From Chromatiales bacterium (GTDB taxonomy: Bacteria > Pseudomonadota > Gammaproteobacteria > CAMYNG01): a stretch of 10,702 bases of DNA. A program made the position numbers and the translations under genes. Below are positions 6,359 to 10,702 of the stretch, piece by piece; the stretch's first letter is position 1, and every line of letters begins with the position of its first letter. The notes below the pieces were generated by a model that worked only from the letters and a program-made list of their open reading frames with translations, was not told the origin of the DNA and did no database searches. The stretch spans positions 1 through 10,702 of the forward strand of contig JALUTW010000243.1 of assembly GCA_027021685.1 (NCBI GenBank). The letters are read 5' to 3'.

Positions 6359-6672
6359 GCGGCGGGGAGCGGAAAACGCCACCGGCGGCAGTGGCCCTCT
6401 ACTACGACGGCCGCCGGGCCCCGCGGCTCACGGCCAAGGGCCGCGGCGAGGTGGCCGAGGCCATCATGCGCCTGGCGCGGGAACACGGCGTGCCCCTGCA
6501 CGAGGACCCGGCCCTGGTGGACCTGCTGTCCAGGCTGGAACTGGGCGAGGAGATCCCCCGTGCCCTCTACGTGGCGGTGGCCGAGGTCATCGCCTTCGCC
6601 TACATGGTGCGGGGCAAGGTGCCCGAGGGCTGGAAGCCGCCGCACCGCAACAGCGAGCCCCCCTCTGCATAA
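6355..6672 (+). CDS. Stand-alone FlhB C-terminal-domain homologue (export switch-like)
   Basis: This 105-residue protein corresponds only to the cytoplasmic C-terminal domain of FlhB/YscU export-switch proteins. Matches include VALYYDGRRAPRLTAKGRGEVAEAI, LAREHGVPLHEDPALVDLLSRLELGEEIP and LYVAVAEVIAFAYMVRG. The transmembrane part is absent. The autocleavage NPTH motif is also absent (the corresponding place reads TPPAAVALYY), so it resembles the already-cleaved CC fragment of FlhB. Similar small proteins (Bacillus YlqH, Campylobacter FlhX) are known; FlhX can partly substitute for the FlhB C-terminal piece. Its ATG overlaps the FliK-like stop codon (ATGA, 6355-6358), implying coupled translation and a joint job with that protein. 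It ends at TAA 6670-6672. Confidence 0.9.
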   Translation: MSGGERKTPPAAVALYYDGRRAPRLTAKGRGEVAEAIMRLAREHGVPLHEDPALVDLLSRLELGEEIPRALYVAVAEVIAFAYMVRGKVPEGWKPPHRNSEPPSA

Positions 6673-6674
6673 GA

Positions 6675-6693
6675 CGGGCCAATCCGTGGCCCG
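6675..6693 (+). terminator. Possible terminator hairpin after the FlhB-like gene
   Basis: CGGGCCA, loop ATCCG and TGGCCCG form a perfect 7-bp stem two bases after the TAA at 6672. It is followed by GC-rich sequence rather than a T run, so termination would be weak or would need Rho. Confidence 0.4.
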
Positions 6694-6700
6694 GCCGCGG

Positions 6701-6722
6701 GCACCGGTAATATTACCCGTGC
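6701..6722. promoter_or_regulatory. AT-centred palindrome, probable activator/repressor operator
   Basis: The 12-bp core GGTAATATTACC (6706-6717) is a perfect palindrome. It extends to 22 bp with GCAC and GTGC arms and a single C:C mismatch on each side of the core. Its centre lies about 58 bases before the predicted peroxidase transcription start, a typical position for a class I activator dimer. I do not recognise the motif as that of a known regulator. Confidence 0.5.
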
Positions 6723-6734
6723 GGCCATCTTCCG

Positions 6735-6763
6735 TTGTGGATTGGACTTGTTCTTAGTATAAA
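6735..6763 (+). promoter_or_regulatory. Sigma-70-type promoter of the heme peroxidase gene
   Basis: TTGTGG at 6735-6740 and TATAAA at 6758-6763 are separated by exactly 17 bases. The -10 matches consensus at five of six positions and the -35 keeps the TTG. The predicted start is near 6770, giving a leader of about 210 bases. The patch is clearly AT-richer than its surroundings. Confidence 0.55.
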
Positions 6764-6770
6764 TCTGGAC

Positions 6771-6799
6771 ACGGGCAGCCCGTGAAACGGGCCGCCCGT
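6771..6799. repeat. Tandem 13-bp palindromes at the peroxidase transcription start
   Basis: ACGGGC-A-GCCCGT (6771-6783) and ACGGGC-C-GCCCGT (6787-6799) are two near-identical palindromes separated by GAA, centre to centre 16 bp. As DNA they could be paired operators over the start site. As RNA they could fold either as two small hairpins or as one long stem of 12 pairs around the GAA loop with one A-C mismatch. Confidence 0.6.
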
Positions 6800-6964
6800 C
6801 ACTGCATCGCTGAAGCACCGGCGGATGCCGGCAGGCCCGGCACGCGAACAGGGAGGTTCCGCATCCATGTCCATCCATCCCCGTGGTTCCTTCCCGGCCC
6901 CATACGGGCGACCCGTTCGTGCGCCCGCGCCTGCCCGGCACCTGCCTGTCCATCCCCCACATCC

Positions 6965-6971
6965 AAAGGAG
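6965..6971 (+). promoter_or_regulatory. Shine-Dalgarno of the heme peroxidase gene
   Basis: AAAGGAG lies seven bases before the ATG at 6979. It is among the strongest ribosome sites in the window and selects this start over the in-frame ATG at 6883. Confidence 0.8.
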
Positions 6972-6978
6972 TCCGACG

Positions 6979-8409
6979 ATGAACAAGGGAAAATCCATGC
7001 ATGGCATGACCAAGGCCAGAGGTTGTGACCACGCCCGGCTGGGCAATTTCTGCAAGCTGTTCCCGGACCTGCCCTCCTGGGCCGCCGAGTGCGGCATCGA
7101 GCACCCGTGCGAGGCCGCGGAAGTCGCGGCCCTGCTGGGCGGCCCCGGCGGAGTCATGCACGACTTCGACGACTCGTCCAGGGACAGCGAGGCCCCGGCG
7201 GCCTACACCTTCTTCGCCCAGTTCATCGACCACGACATCACCCTGGACACGGAAACCAATCTCCATGGAAAAGAACTGGACAACGCCAAGGTGAAAGAGG
7301 TGGCCAACCTGCGCTCGGCCTCCCTGGACCTGGACTGCGTGTACGGCTTCGGCCCCGAGGCCTCGCCCTACCTCTACGACCAGACCCAGCCCGGGCGCCT
7401 GCTGGTGGGCAACGATGTCAACGACAACGATCTGCCGCGCAACAGCGACGGGCGCGCCCTCATCGGTGACCCGCGCAACGACGAGAACATCTTCGTCGCC
7501 CAGCTCCAGCTCCTGTTCCTGCGCTTTCACAACCGGCGCATCCTGGGACGCGGGTTCGAAGACGCCCAGAAGGACGTGCGCTACCACTACCAGTGGCTGG
7601 TGCTGTACGACTTCCTGCGGCGCTTCTGCGACCCCGGCGTCTTCGAGTACGCCCTGGAGGAAATCAGGAAAAAGGCCCTGCCCAAGTGCGAGATCCGGGA
7701 CGAATACGGGCGCCTGTGCATGCCGGTGGAGTTCTCGGTGGCGGCCTACCGCTTCGGGCACACCCTGGTGCGCTCGCACTACCCGGCCAACGAACATTAC
7801 CCCGCCATCGAACTGTTCGACGAGCGCTTCGGCACCGAGGGTTTCGGGCCGGTGCCGCCGGAGCTGACGGTGGACTGGCGCTTCCTGCTCGACGTGGACG
7901 ACTGCCATCCCTACGTCAAGTCCAAGGCGGTGGATCACCTGCTGGCCGACGAACTCATCCGCCTGCCGGACCCGGTGGTGGGGCGCAATGCCCCGGCCAA
8001 CGATCGTTCCCTGGCCTTCCGCAACCTGCTGCGGGGCTACGTGCTGGGCCTGCCCGACGGGCAGAGCGTGGCCCACGCGCTCAAGGACAAAGGCTACCCG
8101 GTGGACCCCCACGCCGACCTGCAATTCGACGAGATCACGGGTTGGGACTGCCTCGGCGAAAAGTGGCGGAAAAAGCTGGAGGGGCACACCCCGCTGTTCT
8201 TCTACGTCCTGCGCGAGGCCGGGATCCTGGGCGGCGGCCGGCACCTGGGGCCGGTGGGCTCGGCCATCCTCATGGAGGTGTTCGGCGCCATGCTGGTCCA
8301 CTGCGACACATTTCTCAACGAGAAGGGCGGGTGGACGCCGGACGATTGCCTGGGCGGGGAGAACTTCACCCTGGCGAGACTGGTGCGCTACGTCCAGGAC
8401 CACGGCTGA
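6979..8409 (+). CDS. Animal-type heme peroxidase (peroxidase-cyclooxygenase superfamily)
   Basis: This is a 476-residue protein of the family that includes myeloperoxidase and lactoperoxidase; it uses hydrogen peroxide to oxidise halides or organic substrates. The full set of heme-pocket residues is visible: Gln81, Asp84, distal His85 and calcium-type Asp86 in AQFIDHDIT; catalytic Arg166 and Glu169 in GDPRNDEN, leading into LFLRFHNRRI; and the proximal His261 in YRFGHTLVRSHYP. Also present are SLDLDCVYG (115-123) and the C-terminal LLRGYVLGLPDGQSVA (350-365). By family analogy Asp84 and Glu169 could form covalent ester links to heme. No signal peptide or membrane segment is visible, so it is cytoplasmic or exported by an unrecognised route. 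The N-terminal 60 residues carry four cysteines or more and no known domain. It has its own promoter region and ends 20 bases before a strong terminator. The substrate is unknown. Confidence 0.93.
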   Translation: MNKGKSMHGMTKARGCDHARLGNFCKLFPDLPSWAAECGIEHPCEAAEVAALLGGPGGVMHDFDDSSRDSEAPAAYTFFAQFIDHDITLDTETNLHGKELDNAKVKEVANLRSASLDLDCVYGFGPEASPYLYDQTQPGRLLVGNDVNDNDLPRNSDGRALIGDPRNDENIFVAQLQLLFLRFHNRRILGRGFEDAQKDVRYHYQWLVLYDFLRRFCDPGVFEYALEEIRKKALPKCEIRDEYGRLCMPVEFSVAAYRFGHTLVRSHYPANEHYPAIELFDERFGTEGFGPVPPELTVDWRFLLDVDDCHPYVKSKAVDHLLADELIRLPDPVVGRNAPANDRSLAFRNLLRGYVLGLPDGQSVAHALKDKGYPVDPHADLQFDEITGWDCLGEKWRKKLEGHTPLFFYVLREAGILGGGRHLGPVGSAILMEVFGAMLVHCDTFLNEKGGWTPDDCLGGENFTLARLVRYVQDHG

Positions 8410-8428
8410 CGCCACCGGCGCACCGACG

Positions 8429-8460
8429 AAAAAGGCCCGCTGGCGCGGGCCTTTTCCTTT
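8429..8460. terminator. Bidirectional Rho-independent terminator
   Basis: AAAAGGCCCGC (8430-8440), loop TGGC and GCGGGCCTTTT (8445-8455) form a perfect 11-bp stem. It has a T-rich tail on the plus strand and, from the flanking A run, a U tail on the minus strand too. It serves both the peroxidase gene and the convergent chemotaxis operon ending with fipA. Confidence 0.95.
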
Positions 8461-8476
8461 CCTCGCCCGGTCTGCT

Positions 8477-8884
8477 TCAGCCCACCTCGTCCAGCCGGTG
8501 GAGCAGGTTGATGAGCTCGGCCTCGCCCTGGCTGATGCCGCACACGTCCATGAGCTCGCGGGCGGGCATGCCGCGGCGGGCCAGGCGGATGGCCTGCTCG
8601 TAGGGCTGGTTGGCCGACTCGTAGAGGTCGAGCTGCTCCTGGCGCTGGGCCAGGTGGCGCTGGCGCCGCTCCACCTCCAGCACCCGCTGCCCCACCCCCT
8701 TGGCGGCGGAGACCAGAGCGCGGAAATCGGCCCGCAGGTGTTCCATCTGGGCCCGCTGCAGGCGGCTCTGGCGCCGCGCCGCCAGCCAGGCGGCCGCGGC
8801 CACCAGGCACAGCACCGTGCCCGTGGCCAGCACCAGGGCCGACGGCACCGGGCTCATGAACCACTGGATGATGGATTCCGGCAT
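8477..8884 (-). CDS. fipA: DUF2802 membrane protein, FlhF-interacting FipA-like
   Basis: This 135-residue protein has one N-terminal transmembrane segment (about 14-36, SALVLATGTVLCLVAAAAWLA), a charged coiled-coil region (about 40-90, rich in Gln/Arg/Glu) and a C-terminal DUF2802 domain at about 92-133. The last contains YEQAIRLARRGMPARELMDVCGIS, then GEAELINLLHRL, reading like a small helix-turn-helix fold. DUF2802 proteins encoded just after the flagellar/chemotaxis operon were described as FipA, a polar protein that binds the GTPase FlhF and helps place the polar flagellum. The position here, last in a parC-parP-cheW run and followed by a terminator, fits that. The Gly, Glu and Leu in the C-terminal motif resemble the residues important for FlhF binding. 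The start lies six bases after the stop of the upstream small ORF. The symbol is by homology and context. Confidence 0.86.
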   Translation of the reverse strand: MPESIIQWFMSPVPSALVLATGTVLCLVAAAAWLAARRQSRLQRAQMEHLRADFRALVSAAKGVGQRVLEVERRQRHLAQRQEQLDLYESANQPYEQAIRLARRGMPARELMDVCGISQGEAELINLLHRLDEVG

Positions 8885-8890
8885 GGGTCC

Positions 8891-9052
8891 TCAGGCGTAC
8901 TCGTCCACGTGGGGTTTGCCGTCATCGTCCCGGCGCGGTTTCTTCTTGCGCCTGGACGCCGGCGGCTTCTGGCGCTGGGGCTGGCGCCGATCGCCCGCCG
9001 GCGGTACCGGCCAGGCCGGCGGCAGCGGATTGCTGTCCCGGATGCCCGCCAT
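8891..9052 (-). CDS. Small Pro/Lys/Asp-rich hypothetical protein between cheW and fipA
   Basis: This 53-residue frame opens at the ATG at 9052-9050, 24 bases after the cheW stop, and closes with TGA at 8893-8891, six bases before the fipA start. The sequence is low-complexity: an N-terminal Pro-rich part (NPLPPAWPVPPAG), a Gln/Arg/Lys stretch ending RRKKKPRRDDD, and a charged C-terminus DDDGKPHVDEYA. It has no hydrophobic segment and is probably disordered. The ribosome site is weak (a CACGGG stretch). It fills the gap neatly between two genes of the same operon, and the acidic tail ending in a hydrophobic-aromatic motif looks like a docking peptide. I do not know a function. It could be a spurious frame that reads through the same frame as cheW, but codon choice and spacing favour a gene. 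Confidence 0.6.
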   Translation of the reverse strand: MAGIRDSNPLPPAWPVPPAGDRRQPQRQKPPASRRKKKPRRDDDGKPHVDEYA

Positions 9053-9076
9053 GCCCGTGCCATGGGGTGCGGCGCG

Positions 9077-9553
9077 TCACAGCGCGCCCACCTCCTGCCA
9101 CTCCTCCTCGGAGAGGAGCTTGTTCACGTCCACCAGGATGAGGAGCTGCTCGCCGCGGCTGGTCACCCCCTGGATGTACTTGGACGACTCGTCGTTGCCC
9201 ACGTTGGGGGCGGTCTCGATGTCGGAGGCGCGCAGGTCCACCACCTCGGCCACGCTGTCCACCACGATGCCCACCACCTGGTTCTCGGCCTCGATGATGA
9301 CGATGCGGGTGGCGTCGTCGGCCTCCTGCTCGGGCAGGCCAAACCGCTTGCGGGTGTCGATGACGGTGACCACGTTGCCGCGCAGGTTGATGATCCCGAG
9401 GACGTAGTCGGGCGCCCCCGGCACCGGCGCGATCTCGGTCATGCGCAGGACTTCCTGCACCTGCATCACGTTGATGCCGTACTTCTCGTTGTCCAGGAAG
9501 AAGGTCACCCACTGGGTGATGGGATCGTTGGCACTTGCTGCGGCTTGTGTCAT
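9077..9553 (-). CDS. cheW: Chemotaxis coupling protein CheW
   Basis: CheW is the cytoplasmic adaptor that joins methyl-accepting chemoreceptors to the histidine kinase CheA in polar arrays. The 158-residue product has the normal CheW length and fold. After a short unconserved N-terminus come QWVTFFLDNEKYGINVMQVQEVLR, then VPGAPDYVLGIINLRGNVVTVIDTRKRFGL with the receptor/CheA-binding Arg in NLRG, then the IVIIEAENQVVGIVVDSVAEVV strand pair, and the C-terminal YIQGVTSRGEQLLILVDVNKLLS. The start has a GGGAG ribosome site (minus strand, 9564-9560). It lies 129 bases after the parP stop, and that gap holds a sigma-28-type promoter, so cheW and the genes after it can be transcribed separately from parC-parP. 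Confidence 0.96.
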   Translation of the reverse strand: MTQAAASANDPITQWVTFFLDNEKYGINVMQVQEVLRMTEIAPVPGAPDYVLGIINLRGNVVTVIDTRKRFGLPEQEADDATRIVIIEAENQVVGIVVDSVAEVVDLRASDIETAPNVGNDESSKYIQGVTSRGEQLLILVDVNKLLSEEEWQEVGAL

Positions 9554-9658
9554 GGCTGACTCCCGGGCCTGCGGCCGGCGTCGGAAATCCGTCGGCCGCT
9601 ACGTTTCTGACAGGATCGATGCATTTTCCGTACCAGCCAGGCTGGGCCGGTACTCTGG

Positions 9659-9685
9659 TTATCGGCTCCGGAGGCCGGATCTTCA
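9659..9685 (-). promoter_or_regulatory. Sigma-28 (FliA) promoter upstream of cheW
   Basis: On the minus strand TGAA (9685-9682), a spacer of exactly 15 bases, and GCCGATAA (9666-9659) match the enterobacterial FliA consensus TAAA-N15-GCCGATAA, with the -10 perfect and one change in the -35. The -35 overlaps the TGA stop of parP. The predicted start near 9651 gives a leader of about 100 bases before cheW. This is the class expected for late flagellar and chemotaxis genes. Confidence 0.75.
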
Positions 9686-10390
9686 GTCCCCGCCCGCCGG
9701 CCGGCCCTGGCGCAGGCGGCGGGCGAACTCCCCCGCGTCCAGCAGGGCGCACATGTGGGCCACCACGGTGCCCGCGATCCAGGGCTGGCGAGGACGCTCG
9801 GTGCGCCAGCGCACGGCCCCGGGCTCCAGGGTCACCACCTCGGCCACCTGGTCGCAGGCCAAACCCCAGCGGCCCTCGTCGATGAGCACGATGCGGTTGA
9901 CCCGGGCCAGCGGGTCCTCCCCGGCCAGGCGGGCCAGGGCCCGGGCCGGCAGCACCAGGCGGGCGGTGTCCACCACCGGGACCTTGATGCCGTGGTTGTT
10001 CACCAGCCCCAGGTAGAAGTCCGCATGGCCCGGCATGGGAGTGATGTGCTCGGGCCACTCCAGCACCCCGGAGAGTTCCACCAGGGGCACGGCCAGGGTC
10101 AGGCCCCCGGCCCGGAACAGGAGCACCTGGAAGGGCTCTCCGGCCCACGCGGGAATGTCGAACCGTTCCGGGACCGGCGCGGGCGTGGCCGGTTCCGCCG
10201 CCTCCGGGAGATCCGGCGCCGCGGCCGGCGCCGAGACCTGCGCCGGCTCAACGGGTGCTTCCGGCTCCGGTGCCACCTCCTGCACCGGGGCCGCCGGCGG
10301 TGGCGGATCCGGCTCGCGCAGCAGGGCCTGCAGGAACAGGTCCAGGGCCAGGCCCTGGTCCACCAGTACCGGGCGCTTGCCGCCGCTCAT
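9683..10390 (-). CDS. parP: CheW-like-domain protein, ParP family polar chemotaxis organiser
   Basis: This 235-residue protein starts at an ATG overlapping the upstream parC stop (ATGA, 10390-10387), so translation is coupled. Residues 8-26 (LVDQGLALDLFLQALLRE) form a short helix. Residues 28-78 are a Pro/Ala/Glu-rich disordered linker. Residues about 85-225 are a CheW-like (AIF) domain: FQVLLFRAGGLTLAVPLVELSGVLEW, PGHADFYLGLVNNHGIKVPVVDTARLVL, NRIVLIDEGRWGLACDQVAEVV, and PWIAGTVVAHMCALLD. In Vibrio, ParP has this build: its N-terminal part binds the ATPase ParC, and its AIF domain binds CheA and receptors, holding signalling arrays at the old pole and inheriting them at division. The parC-parP-cheW order supports that over a second ordinary CheW. 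Alternative start codons upstream lie inside parC and are rejected. Confidence 0.88.
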   Translation of the reverse strand: MSGGKRPVLVDQGLALDLFLQALLREPDPPPPAAPVQEVAPEPEAPVEPAQVSAPAAAPDLPEAAEPATPAPVPERFDIPAWAGEPFQVLLFRAGGLTLAVPLVELSGVLEWPEHITPMPGHADFYLGLVNNHGIKVPVVDTARLVLPARALARLAGEDPLARVNRIVLIDEGRWGLACDQVAEVVTLEPGAVRWRTERPRQPWIAGTVVAHMCALLDAGEFARRLRQGRPAGGD

Positions 10391-10702
10391 GTGCCGTTGG
10401 CCACCGCGGGCACGGCCGCGGCGCCTCCCTGGAGGTGGTTGAGCAGGGCGGCATAGGCCCGGGCCCCGCGCGAGGCCGGCTGCCACAGGGTCAGGGGCAC
10501 GCCGCGGCGGCTGGCCTCCCGGAACCTGGTGTCCACCGGGATCACGGAGTCCCACAGCCGGCCGCCGTATTCGCTGCGCAGGGCGCGCAGGGCCTCGATG
10601 GCGGCCCGGGTGCGGCGGTCGAACATGGTGGGCACGATGAGATGGTCCAGGGGCTCGGCCCGGGCCTTGAGGATCATGTCCAGGGTACGCGTCATGCGTT
10701 CC
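10387..10702 (-). CDS. parC: ParA-family ATPase ParC, C-terminal part
   Basis: The gene runs off the right edge; about 105 C-terminal residues are visible, ending at TGA 10389-10387. The motif LDHLIVPTMFDRRTRAAIEALRALR, then WDSVIPVDTRFREASRRGVPLT, is the typical C-terminal end of ParA/MinD-type ATPases, where the helix after the DRRT segment and the FREAS segment lie near the nucleotide and dimer surface. The Walker A part is outside the window. The coupling with a ParP-like gene and cheW identifies it as the ParC type that positions chemotaxis arrays rather than a chromosome-segregation ParA. An internal ATG at 10695 is not the start: the frame continues past it to the window edge, and the family has about 150 more residues. 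Confidence 0.88.
   Translation of the reverse strand, partial: ERMTRTLDMILKARAEPLDHLIVPTMFDRRTRAAIEALRALRSEYGGRLWDSVIPVDTRFREASRRGVPLTLWQPASRGARAYAALLNHLQGGAAAVPAVANGT

Larger units (their letters stand above)
6673..6978. other. Non-coding control region before the heme peroxidase
   Basis: This is 306 bases without a convincing gene. From left to right it holds a GC hairpin, an AT-centred palindrome, a sigma-70-like promoter, a tandem pair of 13-bp palindromes at the predicted transcription start, and about 180 bases of GC-rich leader ending in a strong ribosome site. A short reading frame at 6867-7028 has its own GGGAGG upstream but overlaps the peroxidase start and looks doubtful. Confidence 0.6.

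Noticed and set aside
4980..6645. Long minus-strand frame opposite the FliK-like gene
   Set aside because: It is Arg/Ser/Pro-rich antisense translation, while the plus strand has a FliK domain and a good ribosome site.
6693..6726. Rolling-circle replication origin like that of geminiviruses
   Set aside because: The TAATATTAC nonamer and GC arms are present, but there is no Rep gene, iteron or mobile context; a dimeric operator is far more likely.
6799..8415. 538-codon minus-strand frame opposite the heme peroxidase
   Set aside because: The plus-strand protein has all the peroxidase motifs; the antisense product is His/Val/Gln-rich shadow sequence.
7988..9559. 523-codon plus-strand frame crossing the terminator and the chemotaxis genes
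   Set aside because: It runs through a strong terminator and antisense of fipA and cheW, and has no recognisable domain.

Overview
The window is about 10.7 kb of very GC-rich DNA from what looks like a polarly flagellated gammaproteobacterium. I infer this from the order parC-parP-cheW-fipA on the minus strand at the right edge, which is the tail of the polar chemotaxis/flagellar cluster of Vibrio, Shewanella and Pseudomonas, and from the protein flavour of the Dxs, FliK-like and FlhB-like products. The high GC would fit a Chromatiales/Ectothiorhodospiraceae-type organism, but I cannot name a genus from sequence alone. I see no tRNA, rRNA, insertion sequence, phage gene or CRISPR array.

Left part (1-4065): the 3' half of a cation-dependent O-methyltransferase (+) faces a minus-strand ParB-domain protein with a histone-H1-like Lys/Ala-rich tail. 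A small secreted Cys-rich protein (+) comes next. It is followed by a complete dxs gene (+), the first enzyme of the MEP isoprenoid pathway, whose leader can form two hairpins.

Middle (4066-6672): a minus-strand membrane protein joins a cytoplasmic GYF_2-like domain to a pentapeptide-repeat domain. It is divergent from a translationally coupled pair: a FliK-like hook-length-control protein and a stand-alone homologue of the FlhB C-terminal domain. The ATGA overlap and the known FliK-FlhB partnership suggest that the pair acts on flagellar export switching.

Right part (6673-10702): a non-coding stretch of about 300 bases rich in inverted repeats precedes an animal-type heme peroxidase (+). 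This ends at a very clean bidirectional terminator shared with the minus-strand operon parC (partial) - parP - cheW - small basic/acidic ORF - fipA. ParC/ParP place chemoreceptor arrays at the cell pole, CheW couples receptors to CheA, and FipA (DUF2802) works with FlhF in polar flagellum placement. The gap before cheW holds a near-consensus sigma-28 (FliA) promoter, which would tie late chemotaxis expression to flagellar assembly.

I see no clear defence or mobile system. The most interesting items are the repeat-rich control region of the heme peroxidase, the GYF/pentapeptide membrane protein, the sigma-28 site overlapping the parP stop codon, and the small ORF between cheW and fipA.
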